Source of the DNA: JACTOJ01 sp032335695 | GTDB lineage: Bacteria > Bacillota > Clostridia > Clostridiales > Clostridiaceae | NCBI RefSeq assembly: GCF_032335695.1 | Contig: NZ_JACTOJ010000009.1 | Location: 62,001 to 126,000 of the forward strand | Reading direction: 5' to 3' | Length of the DNA: 64,000 bases | Part shown: positions 52,095-61,947 of the stretch, piece by piece | How the letters are laid out: each line of letters begins with the position of its first letter | Position numbering within the stretch: position 1 is the first letter of the stretch | Made by a program: the position numbers and the translations under genes | The notes under the pieces: model-generated | Database searches by the model: none | Seen by the model: the letters and a program-made list of their open reading frames with translations, nothing else | Told to the model about the DNA's origin: nothing

Positions 52095-54623
52095 CTAAAC
52101 AATCTGCTCAAGTTCAGAAGGTGGAAGAGGTTTATAGAACAGGTAACCTTGAATAATGTCACAGTTGTTTTCTTTAAGATAATCTAGCTGGAATTGGTTT
52201 TCTACACCTTCAGCTACTATTTTTAATCCCATTCTGTGCCCAAGAGCTATTATTGTATCCGTCATATTAGTATTTGATGATAAGGATATATCATCGATAA
52301 ATAGCTTATCAATTTTTAATGTAGTAAGAGGAAGCTTTCTAAGGGAAGCTAGAGAGGAATAACCTGTACCAAAATCATCCATAGCTATAGTTATCCCCAT
52401 GAATTTTAAATATTCTAATTTATCTTCTATAAGATCAATGGATTCCATTATTATAGATTCAGTTATTTCAAGCTCTAAGTAAGAGGGCTCTAAACCTGTC
52501 TCTTTTAGCACTGAATTAATAACATCCACAAAATCGTCTTGAAGCAGCTGCATAACCGAGATATTTACAGCAATTTTATAGGAAGAAGCTCTGGACATAT
52601 TAAGAGCTTTAATAAATTCACAGGATTTTTTTAAAATCCATTTCCCCAAAGGAATAATAAAACCAGAGTCTTCAGCTATAGATATAAATTTAATTGGTGA
52701 TACGAAGCCGAGTTCTGGACTGTTCCATCGAATAAGAGCTTCAAATCCATCAATAGCATTATCTTTTAAATTTATTTGAGGCTGATAGTAAATAATAAAT
52801 TCTTCATTATCCAAAGCTTTTTGTAAATGCTTTTGAATATTAAATTTATTTTGAACCTCATCATTAATGCTGCTATTGTAAAACATATAGGAATTCCTTC
52901 CGTTAGTTTTGACCTTATACATAGCCATATCAGCACATTTTAGCAAGGCTTCTATATTGTCTCCGTCAAAGGGAAACATTGCTATTCCTATGCTGGAAGA
53001 AAAGCTCATAACATTATTTTCTACTTTGAAGCTTTGTTTAAAACTTTCTATAATTTTAGAGGCAAACTGAGAAACCTCATCCTTAGAAATAACATTCTTT
53101 AAATAGAATACAAATTCATCTCCGTCGATTCTGTATAATGAAGAATTTTCATCTGAAAATAAATTAAGCCTTTGAGATATTTGAAATAAGAGCTTATCAC
53201 CGCTTAAATGCCCTAGGGCATCATTTGCAATTTTAAAATTATCAATATCTATATATAAGAGAGCTTCCATTGAACTAGAAGCATTCAAAAGCTTAATATG
53301 GCTGCTTATATGATCATAAAATTTTAATTTGTTAAATAAGCCGGTTAGCGCATCATGGTAGGCAGAATATTCAAGCTCTTCCTGAGCTTTTGATAAATTA
53401 ACATAATTAGCCTTAAGCTCATCATCTGCTGCTGCTGCTTCCTCGTATAAATATGTAAGCTCTTCGTTATTATCAACCAATTCTTTTTTTAATCTGTTTA
53501 TCTTTCTTATATGGGCAAGCAATAAAGCGATAAATAGTATTAGCATTGCTAGGATAGTGAAGGTAAGGATTACTATATTCTTATAAGTTTCTATAAAAGA
53601 AAAAGGTTTATTTACTATCTCTACATTGCTAGGAACTGAGGATAAATCAATATTTAATTTTTTAAGTTGATTGTAGTCTAATAAAGTTTTTACGGCATTT
53701 GTGCTTTTTATGGGCAGAGAATCAATATTTTGTCCATTAATAATTTTAAGAGCTAAATTTCCTGCTTCTCTGCCATGGAGATAACCATCAACCATAACAC
53801 CACCTGTCATTCCGTGATTCAGTGCATAAGTGTATAAGCTTAAAATAGGAACAGGGCTATTATTTGAGAGTTTATCATAAAAGTAATTGTAATTAATTTT
53901 AGATCCTTCTGAATCATTGGAGTAGCTGCATAGAAGTATAACACTGTCCTTATCTATAGTTTTTACTTTATCCAACATATCAGATATTGATAGATTGTTT
54001 AAAGAAAATAAAGATAAATTTTTATAATTTTTTTTGATATCAGCAATAGCGGAATTGGCTATTGCTATTCCATCTGCACTATTGTCATATATAAAATATA
54101 CATTTTTTAATGCTGGATTTAATTTTAAAGCCAATTTTATATTTTCGCTAGGAAATATAACTTCGTTTGAGCCTGTAATATTATTTACTTTAGATAAGTC
54201 TATTTTTTTGTCCAAATTATTTAATCCGCAGAATACTATGGAGGCGTTAGAAAAAAGAGCGGCTCTATTTTCTATGGCAAAATCCACGGCTTTATCGTCG
54301 GTGCATATAATTAAATCAATTTTTTTTGAAGAATATTTGTATTGGAAATCTTTATATAATAGATTAAGGTTTTCTTGTGTGCCAAAGCTTTTCCAATCCA
54401 TATATTCAGTGTAGATTTGTGGAAGCCTACTTGAATTTTGAATCTTACTTAATATTCCATTTACTTCTTCATTAGTCCAAAGCAATCCGCTATTATATGA
54501 ATTCAGTATAAGCACATTAGGCTTCAAGCTGGAGTCACCGAGAGCTTTAACGGAGTAATGAAACGATGAAATAATAATTATAATACAAATTATTATTCTA
54601 TGAATTCTTTTTAGTCTGTTCAT
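52095..54623 (-). CDS. ABC-substrate-binding-like sensor with GGDEF and EAL domains
   Basis: Cyclic-di-GMP enzyme of about 842 residues: signal/anchor helix, an extracellular domain like ABC_sub_bind (about 45-335, VLILNSYNSG and FCGLNNLDKK segments), a membrane helix near 350-372, a coiled coil, GGDEF (about 420-580) and EAL (about 595-835). The GGDEF motif reads RIDGDEF, with Asp in place of the first Gly, and keeps the DNFK and DALTGL motifs. EAL is intact as GFEALIRW; IAMDDFGTGYSS and AEGVEN support phosphodiesterase activity. The ATG at 54623 follows GGAGGAG; the upstream start is a shadow. Divergent from ileS. Confidence 0.9.
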   Translation of the reverse strand: MNRLKRIHRIIICIIIIISSFHYSVKALGDSSLKPNVLILNSYNSGLLWTNEEVNGILSKIQNSSRLPQIYTEYMDWKSFGTQENLNLLYKDFQYKYSSKKIDLIICTDDKAVDFAIENRAALFSNASIVFCGLNNLDKKIDLSKVNNITGSNEVIFPSENIKLALKLNPALKNVYFIYDNSADGIAIANSAIADIKKNYKNLSLFSLNNLSISDMLDKVKTIDKDSVILLCSYSNDSEGSKINYNYFYDKLSNNSPVPILSLYTYALNHGMTGGVMVDGYLHGREAGNLALKIINGQNIDSLPIKSTNAVKTLLDYNQLKKLNIDLSSVPSNVEIVNKPFSFIETYKNIVILTFTILAMLILFIALLLAHIRKINRLKKELVDNNEELTYLYEEAAAADDELKANYVNLSKAQEELEYSAYHDALTGLFNKLKFYDHISSHIKLLNASSSMEALLYIDIDNFKIANDALGHLSGDKLLFQISQRLNLFSDENSSLYRIDGDEFVFYLKNVISKDEVSQFASKIIESFKQSFKVENNVMSFSSSIGIAMFPFDGDNIEALLKCADMAMYKVKTNGRNSYMFYNSSINDEVQNKFNIQKHLQKALDNEEFIIYYQPQINLKDNAIDGFEALIRWNSPELGFVSPIKFISIAEDSGFIIPLGKWILKKSCEFIKALNMSRASSYKIAVNISVMQLLQDDFVDVINSVLKETGLEPSYLELEITESIIMESIDLIEDKLEYLKFMGITIAMDDFGTGYSSLASLRKLPLTTLKIDKLFIDDISLSSNTNMTDTIIALGHRMGLKIVAEGVENQFQLDYLKENNCDIIQGYLFYKPLPPSELEQIV

Positions 54624-54704
54624 TGTATTACTCCTCCGTAAAATTATTATCATACATTAATAATCGTATATTATATATCTAAGCTTAATAAAAAATAAAT
54701 TAAT

Positions 54705-54733
54705 TTGACAACGGATTTTTACTGTAATATAAT
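54705..54733 (+). promoter_or_regulatory. Promoter of the ileS T-box transcript
   Basis: TTGACA (54705-54710), exactly 17 bases, then TATAAT (54728-54733). Confidence 0.88.
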
Positions 54734-54749
54734 CAAAATTAGTAAAAAA

Positions 54750-54982
54750 CTATGAAGCGGATAAGTACTATTATATGAGGCTCAAAGAGAGTGGCGAAGG
54801 GTGGAAAGCTGCAGCAAATATATTAGGAAAATCACCGTGGAGTTTATATCTGAAGGGCAATGCCTAGTAAGAGATTACGTAATTCTGCGTTAAAGAATAG
54901 AGTATGTATGTACTTTAAATTTTCACCTTAGGTGGTATAGCGAATATAACTTCGTCCTGCGGGATGGAGTTTTTTTATATTT
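54750..54982 (+). promoter_or_regulatory. T-box leader, isoleucine specific (ATC specifier)
   Basis: Stem I begins near AAAGAGAGTGGCGAAGG. The specifier loop reads GGAAAATCACCGTGGAG with codon ATC at 54831-54833, coding Ile. The T-box bulge is AGGTGGTATAGCG at 54930-54942, a variant in place of TGGTACCGCGG, but TGGT still suits a tRNA with A73 (tRNA-Ile). The terminator is CTTCGTCCTGCGGGATGGAG followed by TTTTTTT. It controls the next gene, ileS, in line with the codon. Confidence 0.93.
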
Positions 54983-55082
54983 ATGTAAGCAATTATGCTT
55001 ATGCCAGTGAAATTTAGAGTGATAATATGTAAATAATTATAGGCGTAATCAAAATTATTAATGGATGAAGGGAGAAAAAAAC

Positions 55083-58000
55083 ATGTACAAAAAAGTTGAT
55101 TCTTCTAAGGGCTTTGTTAATATGGAAAAAGACATATTAAAGCTTTGGCAAGAAAAAGAAATAGTTAAGAAGAGCTTTGAATCAAATCAAGATGGCAAAT
55201 ATTTTACTTTTTATGACGGACCTCCTACAGCAAATGGAAAACCACATGCTGGTCATATAATCACAAGAGTAATGAAGGATATCGTTCCTAGATATAAGGT
55301 GATGAAAGGTTACAAGGTTTTAAGAAAAGCAGGCTGGGATACTCATGGACTTCCTGTGGAGCTTGAGATAGAGAAAAAGCTTGGTATATCTGGAAAACCT
55401 GAAATTGAAAAATACGGAGTTGAAAAATTCGTTAAGCTTTGTAAGGAAAGCGTGTTTACTTATGTAAGTATGTGGAAGGATATGTCTGAGAAGCTGGCCT
55501 ACTGGGTTGATATGGATGATCCTTATGTAACTTATCATAATGATTATATTGAATCGGAATGGTGGGCGTTAAAGACTATGTGGGATAAAGGACTTTTATA
55601 CAAGGGTCACAAGATAGTTCCATATTGTCCAAGATGCGGAACTGGACTTTCCTCTCATGAAGTAGCTCAGGGATATAAGGATGTAAAAGAAGCTACAGCT
55701 TTTGTTAAATTTAAAATAAAAGGTGAAAGCAATAAATATATACTTGCTTGGACAACTACACCTTGGACGCTTCCATCAAATGTAGCTTTAGCTGTAAATA
55801 AGTCTTATGACTACGTGGAAGTTAAAGTTGGAGAAGAGTATTATACTCTTGCAAAAGAGCTTCTAAAGGTTCTTAATGAAGAATATGAAATAGTTAGAGA
55901 GTTCAAGGGAGAAGAGCTTCTTGGAGTTGAGTATGAGCAGCTATTTAAATTCACTACACCTGAGAAGAAGGCTTTCTTTGTAATTCATGGAGATTTTGTA
56001 ACTCTAAGTGATGGTACTGGAGTTGTTCATATAGCACCAGCTTACGGTGAAGATGATAACTTGGTAGGAAAGAAAAATGATCTGCCTTTAATAAATCTTG
56101 TGAATGGAGAAGGTAAATTTGTAAGTGAAGTAACTCCATGGGCAGGTTTGTTCGTTAAAAATGCTGATCCGAAGATACTTGAGTACATGAAAGAGCATAA
56201 TATGCTTTATAAATCAGAGAAGTTTACTCACTCCTATCCACACTGCTGGAGATGCGATACTCCTCTATTGTACTATCCAAGGGACAGCTGGTTTGTAAAA
56301 ACTACAGCCTTTAGAGATAAATTGGTGGAAAATAACAACAAGATAAATTGGTATCCTGACAATATAAGAACAGGAAGATTTGGTAAGTTCCTTGAGAATG
56401 TCATTGACTGGGGACTTTCAAGAGACAGATATTGGGGAACTCCTCTTCCTATCTGGGAATGCGAATGCGGTCACAGAGAATGCATAGGAAGCATAGAGGA
56501 ATTAAAGAAAAAAGGAATAAATGTGCCTGAAGATATAGAGCTTCATAAGCCATATATAGATGGTGTAAAGCTTAAATGCGAAAAATGCGGTAAGGAAATG
56601 GTTAGAACTTCAGAAGTTATCGATTGCTGGTTTGATTCAGGTTCCATGCCATTTGCACAGCATCACTATCCCTTTGAGAACAAGGAAAGATTTGAAGCTA
56701 ATTTTCCAGCACAGTTTATTTCAGAGGCTGTGGATCAGACAAGAGGATGGTTCTATACTTTGCATGCTATATCTACAGCAATATTTGAAACAAATTCCTT
56801 TGAAAATTGTATAGTACTTGGTCATGTTTTAGATAAGCATGGACTTAAGATGTCAAAGCATAAGGGAAATGTAGTGGATCCTTTTGAGGTAATAGAGCAT
56901 CAGGGATCAGATGCCACTAGATGGCATTTTTATACCTCCAGCGCACCATGGCTTTCTACAAGATTCTCAGAGGATGATGTGGCTGAAACTCAGAGAAAGT
57001 TCTTGAGTACATTTTGGAATGTATATTCCTTCTATGTGCTTTATGCGGAACTCGATAAATTTGATGCTGTTAAGTATGCTGATTTTAAATCTGAAAATGT
57101 TATGGATAAATGGATAACGTCTAAGCTTAACTCTCTAGTGAAATCCGTTGATGAGGACTTGGATAAATATAGGGTTACTCAGGCAGCTCTTTCCATAGAA
57201 GATTTCACTGATGAACTTTCTAACTGGTATGTAAGAAGAAATAGAGCAAGGTATTGGAGCGAAGAGCTTACCGATGACAAGATTGGAGCATATGTTACAC
57301 TTTACAATGTGCTGGTTAAACTTTCTAAGGTAGCAGCACCATTTGTTCCATTCATGACAGAAGAAATATATCAGAATCTAGTATTAAGCCTAAAACCATC
57401 AGCACCAGAAAGCGTGCATTTATGTGCTTGGCCTGTATGCGAAGAAGACTTAATAGATAAGAATCTTGAAAAGGAAATGGACCTTGCTTATTCTATAGTT
57501 AAGCTTGGAAGAAGTGCTAGAAACGGAGCTAATATAAAGAATAGACAGCCGCTTTCTAATATGCTTGTAAGCACTTCCGCACTTCCAGCTTATTATGGAG
57601 ATATAATAAAAGAAGAGCTTAATATAAAGGATGTAGAGTTTGGAGCAGACTTGTCCACCTATGTTAATTTTGAAATAAAACCTAATCTTCCGGTTCTAGG
57701 CAAGGCTTATGGAAAGCTAATTCCTGGAATAAGAAAAGAAATAGCTGCTAGAAATCAAATGGAACTCGCTCAGGCAATCCAAGGTGGAAAAGTTGTTACT
57801 ATAAATGTTAATGGAACCGACATAGAACTTAACAAGGAGAGTGTATTGGTTACTATGCAGGGACTTGAAGGCTTTGCTTTTGCAGGTGAAGACCAGATAG
57901 GAGTTGTGCTTGATACTCATATTTCAGAGGAACTTCGTGAAGAAGGACACCTTAGAGAAGTAGTAAGCAAGGTACAAAATATGAGAAAAGAGAGCGGTTT

Positions 58001-58190
58001 TGAAGTAGCTGATAAGATAAAGCTTTATGTAGCTGGAAATGAAGGCTTAGAAGCAGTAGTAAGAAAATTTGAACAGACTATAAAGAAGGATACCTTAGCT
58101 GTGGAAATATTGTTCAATGCTGAAGCTAACTATTCAGAATTCAATATAAACGGCGATAAGTTAAATATGGCAGTAGAAGTTGTTAAATAA
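55083..58190 (+). CDS. ileS: Isoleucyl-tRNA synthetase, long (eukaryotic-like) type
   Basis: Charges tRNA-Ile. The HIGH-type motif is HAGH at 55-58 in PTANGKPHAGH. KMSKS is KMSKH at 589-593 in LKMSKHKGNVVDP. The editing domain carries the TTPWTLPSN segment (about 225-233) and the catalytic core has WGLSRDRYWGTPLPIWEC. Zinc-type Cys pairs CPRCG (about 183), CWRCD and CEKCGKEM are present. Length of about 1035 and the KGNVVDPFEVI context fit the IleS2 type, which is often less sensitive to mupirocin; that is an expectation from family and not tested here. The ATG at 55083 follows AAGGGAGA. Confidence 0.96.
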   Translation: MYKKVDSSKGFVNMEKDILKLWQEKEIVKKSFESNQDGKYFTFYDGPPTANGKPHAGHIITRVMKDIVPRYKVMKGYKVLRKAGWDTHGLPVELEIEKKLGISGKPEIEKYGVEKFVKLCKESVFTYVSMWKDMSEKLAYWVDMDDPYVTYHNDYIESEWWALKTMWDKGLLYKGHKIVPYCPRCGTGLSSHEVAQGYKDVKEATAFVKFKIKGESNKYILAWTTTPWTLPSNVALAVNKSYDYVEVKVGEEYYTLAKELLKVLNEEYEIVREFKGEELLGVEYEQLFKFTTPEKKAFFVIHGDFVTLSDGTGVVHIAPAYGEDDNLVGKKNDLPLINLVNGEGKFVSEVTPWAGLFVKNADPKILEYMKEHNMLYKSEKFTHSYPHCWRCDTPLLYYPRDSWFVKTTAFRDKLVENNNKINWYPDNIRTGRFGKFLENVIDWGLSRDRYWGTPLPIWECECGHRECIGSIEELKKKGINVPEDIELHKPYIDGVKLKCEKCGKEMVRTSEVIDCWFDSGSMPFAQHHYPFENKERFEANFPAQFISEAVDQTRGWFYTLHAISTAIFETNSFENCIVLGHVLDKHGLKMSKHKGNVVDPFEVIEHQGSDATRWHFYTSSAPWLSTRFSEDDVAETQRKFLSTFWNVYSFYVLYAELDKFDAVKYADFKSENVMDKWITSKLNSLVKSVDEDLDKYRVTQAALSIEDFTDELSNWYVRRNRARYWSEELTDDKIGAYVTLYNVLVKLSKVAAPFVPFMTEEIYQNLVLSLKPSAPESVHLCAWPVCEEDLIDKNLEKEMDLAYSIVKLGRSARNGANIKNRQPLSNMLVSTSALPAYYGDIIKEELNIKDVEFGADLSTYVNFEIKPNLPVLGKAYGKLIPGIRKEIAARNQMELAQAIQGGKVVTINVNGTDIELNKESVLVTMQGLEGFAFAGEDQIGVVLDTHISEELREEGHLREVVSKVQNMRKESGFEVADKIKLYVAGNEGLEAVVRKFEQTIKKDTLAVEILFNAEANYSEFNINGDKLNMAVEVVK

Positions 58191-58191
58191 A

Positions 58192-58217
58192 AAAGAGGCT
58201 TAGGCCTCTTTTTTTTC
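58192..58217 (+). terminator. Terminator of ileS
   Basis: AAAGAGGC and GCCTCTTT around a four-base TTAG loop, followed by TTTTTT. It begins right after the stop codon. Confidence 0.92.
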
Positions 58218-58272
58218 ACAAAAATATTCTTTCAGCATACTATATAAATATAATTTATAAAATGGAGGCAAT

Positions 58273-58635
58273 ATGGAAGAAGATTTTTTCCAAGAAAGTG
58301 ATGACAGACAAGCGATTCCTGGAACCACAGCAGCTTCAGTTTCTCCAGGAAGCACTGGATATCCGGCTGAATCACCTACGCCGATATATTGGGCAAGCGG
58401 ACAGCAAACAAATCTCAGCCAGACAGAAATAGGTTTATATACTCAAGGGTACTTAATGACTCAAATAGGAAAGCAGGTTAGAATACAATTTTTGCTTGGT
58501 GAGAATAACTTTGAAGATAGAAGAGGTCAAGTGCTTGGTGTAGGAATAGATTATGTTCTTCTTAGGGAACGAGGAACAAACGATGTACTTATGTGTGATT
58601 TATACTCCATAAAATTTGTAGTTACTTATTTATAA
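58273..58635 (+). CDS. GerQ-like small protein
   Basis: 120 residues. The N-terminus is a Pro/Ser/Gln-rich tail (SPGSTGYPAESPTPIYW). The C-terminal 65 residues (TQIGKQVRIQFLLGENNFEDRRG, then QVLGVGIDYVLLRERGTNDVL and MCDLYSIKFV) resemble the GerQ spore-coat protein, a transglutaminase substrate: small beta barrel, with a GKxVxIxFL start and DYVLL strand. This is a pattern match only; a non-spore Sm-like fold is possible. ATG preceded by GGAGG. It follows ileS, after its terminator, so it is likely its own transcript. Confidence 0.5.
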   Translation: MEEDFFQESDDRQAIPGTTAASVSPGSTGYPAESPTPIYWASGQQTNLSQTEIGLYTQGYLMTQIGKQVRIQFLLGENNFEDRRGQVLGVGIDYVLLRERGTNDVLMCDLYSIKFVVTYL

Positions 58636-58658
58636 ACTCTTTTTCAAATCTAGGTTTT

Positions 58659-58709
58659 GTGGCGGGTTGAGAAGATATTCCTTCTGTGTTAACTCGCTAC
58701 CTATTTTTT
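58659..58709 (+). terminator. Terminator of the GerQ-like gene
   Basis: GTGGCGGGTT and AACTCGCTAC form a stem with two G-T pairs around an inner AGAAG/CTTCT hairpin, followed by CTATTTTTTG. Confidence 0.75.
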
Positions 58710-58712
58710 GTT

Positions 58713-58764
58713 AGGCTCTGTTTTAAATCAGTGTTGATTTTTACACTGATTTAAAACAGAGCCT
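58713..58764. repeat. Short palindromic repeat, copy S5 (complete)
   Basis: AGGCTCTGTTTTAAATCAG then TGT on the left, TGATTTTT loop, and the exact complement ACACTGATTTAAAACAGAG then CCT on the right: a 22-base perfect stem. It lies between two transcription units and is the best reference copy. Confidence 0.9.
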
Positions 58765-58862
58765 TTACATAAAATTTTCATAAACTGAGTATAATAACTT
58801 GTAAAGCTTTCAAAAAATAAGTATAATAAAGAAAATGCAGTTAATAAGGGGTGTGAATTAAT

Positions 58863-59861
58863 ATGTCAGTTTCAATTAAAGACGTGGCTAGAGAAGCAGG
58901 AGTATCTATAGCTACAGTATCTAGAGTTTTAAATGATGTTGATGTTGTAAATGAGGATACTAAAAAAAAGGTTAAGGATGCCATAGAAAAGCTGGGATAT
59001 AGACCTAATATTGTGGCAAGAAGTTTAAAGACACAAAGAACAAGAACAATAGGCATATTAATACCGGATATATCTAGCCAATTTTATCCAGAAATAGTTA
59101 GAGGAACGGAAGATGTAGCAAATATATATGATTACAATATAATACTTTGTAATTCAGATTTTGACATCGAAAAGGAAAAAGAGTATTTAAGAGTTCTTAA
59201 AGAGAAGATGGTAGACGGTGTATTGTATATGAGCAGTTCCTTGGAACCTGAAATCGTTGAACTTATAAAAGAACTAAATTTAACAACAGTGCTTGTAGTT
59301 ACTACAGATAAAGATAAAACTTTCCCAAGTGTATCAATAGATAACAGGGAAGCTGCTTATGATGCAGTTAACTATCTTTTAGAGAAAGGCAATAAAAAGG
59401 TGGCATACATAGGAGTTCATAAAGATGCTGTAAATGCAGGAGCAGCAAAATATTTCGGCTATGAGGATGCTCTTAAGGAAAAAGGCATTGAAGTTGATGA
59501 AAATCTTGTGTATTTTGGAGAACTTAAAGCTCAAGAAGGCTTTGAGGGTGTAAACTCAATACTTCAAAAGACTAAGTTCGATGCACTTTTCTGTGCTACT
59601 GATGAAATAGCTATGGGAGCTATAAATGCTTTGAGAGAGAACGGAATAAGAGTTCCAGAAGATGTAGACGTAGTGGGTTTCGATAATATATATTCATCAT
59701 CAATATACTATCCTAAGCTCACAACAATAGCTCAGCCTATGTATGATATGGGATCTGTAGGAATGAGAATGCTTATAAAATCCATAAACAAGAAAGAATT
59801 AGGGGAGAAAAATTATGTGCTTCCTTATGAGCTTATAGAAAGAGATTCTTGTAAAAAATAA
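58863..59861 (+). CDS. ccpA: LacI-family regulator, CcpA-like
   Basis: Catabolite control protein that represses or activates catabolic genes through cre sites with HPr-Ser-P as co-regulator. DNA-binding helix SIKDVAREAGVSIATVSRVL (residues 4-23) and hinge KLGYRPNIVARSLKTQRT. The ligand domain starts IGILIPDISSQFYPEIVRG. The effector helix and C-terminal segment ALFCATDEIAMGAINALRENGIRVPEDVDVVGFDN (in pieces) and SVGMRMLIKSI are like CcpA. Length (332) and the DVAREAGVSIATVSRVLN start fit CcpA better than a sugar-specific LacI regulator. ATG preceded by AGGGGTG. It likely acts on the xylanase cre site. Confidence 0.88.
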   Translation: MSVSIKDVAREAGVSIATVSRVLNDVDVVNEDTKKKVKDAIEKLGYRPNIVARSLKTQRTRTIGILIPDISSQFYPEIVRGTEDVANIYDYNIILCNSDFDIEKEKEYLRVLKEKMVDGVLYMSSSLEPEIVELIKELNLTTVLVVTTDKDKTFPSVSIDNREAAYDAVNYLLEKGNKKVAYIGVHKDAVNAGAAKYFGYEDALKEKGIEVDENLVYFGELKAQEGFEGVNSILQKTKFDALFCATDEIAMGAINALRENGIRVPEDVDVVGFDNIYSSSIYYPKLTTIAQPMYDMGSVGMRMLIKSINKKELGEKNYVLPYELIERDSCKK

Positions 59862-59867
59862 TATTTA

Positions 59868-59921
59868 AAAAAAGAGCAATAGAAAAGGTACTGAGTATTT
59901 TTTCCATTGCTCTTTTTTATA
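59868..59921. terminator. Terminator of ccpA
   Basis: AAAAGAGCAAT pairs with ATTGCTCTTTT around an inner GAAAA/TTTTTC stem, with T-runs. It may also serve the leftward pseudogene region ending nearby. Confidence 0.85.
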
Positions 59922-59940
59922 TGGCATAACGTAAAAATAG

Positions 59941-60720
59941 CTATCGGCTATTTATGGAGTATGTTACTTTTTCAGTATCATTATAAATTTTTTTACAGGT
60001 TTTATTTGTTATATTTACAACATATAAAAGTAAGTTAGAAGGAGAATAAATATAAGCGGTATTGTCACAAACATATAGATTATAATAATCTATATCCTCA
60101 GAAGAGAAGATTCCTGCTAGGTTAATATTGGTTTCTTTACCACTGTCTAAATTCCTAATTGTAAGGTATCTGATATTTTTTTCAGCAGAAGTAATATAGT
60201 AAGCGGAATCATTGTATATATTTAATGATGTAGAAATTAAGCAATTGGATATAAATTTTTCTGGCTTTGAATTGGAGACAGCTATATTCAATCTAAATAC
60301 ATTTACAGTAGAAAGTGAAGTAACAGTACTATCTATATTTCCATCATCTATTAAATATAAATAATTTTTATTTACGTATAATCTGTAACAAGAAACATTT
60401 GTTTCGCATATAGTGGATATGTTAGTTATATTTTTTATATCTATTTTAGAAATTATATAAGTTCGATTTGCCACTCTAGTATCGCTTGATTTTTCTGATG
60501 AAAAGTATACTTGATTTTCATCTTCGCTGATAGTAAAACTAAGTACATTAACAGAAAGTTCCTTTGGAATGTTATTAAAATTGTCTATATCCAATGCATA
60601 AAGTATACCATCCATTATATAATAAGCATAATTGTTATGTATTATAAAATTAAAAATGTTACCATCTAATATTTTGTTTTTATCGCTGCCATCGGGTTTA
60701 CACCTGTAAATTCCATCATT
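59941..60720 (-). pseudogene. 5'-truncated third copy of the DUF5050-like repeat protein
   Basis: The frame is open from just after the TAG stop of the second copy. It begins NDGIYRCKPDGSDKNKILDG, aligning to the GIYKCKPDGSEKTMVLSGD region of that copy, and runs 259 residues to the end. The N-terminal helix and the first 120-odd residues are absent, and no ribosome site precedes the first Met (at 60615). So it looks like the tail of a third paralog joined directly to the second, with only a stop codon between. Confidence 0.7.
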
Positions 60721-61911
60721 CTAATTTTTATTTAGCTGATATGTAGCATGATCTGCGTCTAAATAAACTTTTTTGTAGCTTTTATTTTCTATATCAAAAA
60801 TGTATACATAATAATTTTCGTTAGAATAAAGATAAGCTGTTTTATCAAATGCGTATAAGGAATAAGAGCTATATTGATAGTCATATATCACATCATCCTT
60901 TATTGGAATAGACAATTCCTCATTATTTGATAAATCTCTGACAGCAAGAGCTTTATTTCCCAAAGAAATTTTCTTCGTATAATATATATATCCATTGTTT
61001 TCATTAAGTGGATTTTCTGATGATAAATCGGTCATATACTGTTCAACTTTGGAATTTGCAATAGCTATATTAATTTTAGATAGATTCATATGCTGATATG
61101 GATTTACATTATTTGATTGATTTTTATTTATTTCATAAAAATATAAGTAGCTTTTATATGAGAATGCTGCTTGAAGATAGGAATTACTATTTTCAACTAA
61201 TAGGATTTTCTTATTGGTTTTTAAATCATATTCCATTATTTGATTTTTATTTTCTTGAATTTGAGAATAAAATAATTTTGAACCATCTTCACTTAAAATA
61301 AAGTTAAGTGCAGAATCTATGATTTGCTGATTATTTTCTAAATTATTTATATCATTTTTAACCAGATCTCCACTAGAATCTATATAATAAACATCATTCT
61401 TATGACATATCAAATCTGCAAAGTCTCCTGATAAAACCATAGTTTTTTCACTGCCATCTGGCTTGCATTTATATATTCCTGAGCCTTCCATCAAAAAATA
61501 TATCCAGCCATCTACGAAATTTAAATCAGATACATTGCTATTTTTAATTATAATTGAGGAATTTGTTACTCCATCCTGTAAGGAGTGTACCATGGGGGAG
61601 TTATCAGTAGTGCCGCTAAGAGGTCTAGGAGTATAATATAGATCACTGCCTACTTCTAAAAATAAACCTCAATTCAATATGTTTGAGGGAGAATTACCAA
61701 AGGAGGAGGAATTCACGGTGCTATTGGATTCATTAGAGTTTTCGCTGCCACCTTTCTTAGAAGGAGTAGCGGTAGAAGGTAGATTCTTCTTAGATTGATT
61801 ATAAGTGTAATTTCGATTTAGGGTTTTCCCATGATTTCGTGAAACTAAGTAGATGGCTGAACTAGATAGTATTATTATAATAATTGAAATGATGATAAGC
61901 TTTTTTTTCAT
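60721..61911 (-). pseudogene. Second DUF5050-like copy with an in-frame TGA (codon 81)
   Basis: The frame codes an N-terminal membrane helix (LIIISIIIIILSSSAIYLV), a Ser/Asn-rich linker and then SFGNSPSNILN, stop, GLFLEVGSDLYYTPRPLSG and continues in the same frame to the normal C-terminus (YQLNKN). The intact paralog has NIMNGGLFL at this point, so TGA stands where GGA is expected (61669-61671), a single-base change. The internal ATG at 61593 lacks a ribosome site. Read-through could still give a full protein of 396 residues. Total structure is like the intact copy. Confidence 0.75.
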
Positions 61912-61947
61912 AGAAAAACCTCCAGAATAAAATTATTAATTATTTTT

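Noticed and set aside
58800..58813. TGTAAAGCTTTCA before ccpA as a cre site for autoregulation
   Set aside because: The centre is GC in place of CG and one arm is mismatched; too weak to list.
61669..61671. TGA in the second DUF5050-like copy as a selenocysteine codon
   Set aside because: The paralog has Gly there, no downstream SECIS-like hairpin was seen and the site is not redox-like.
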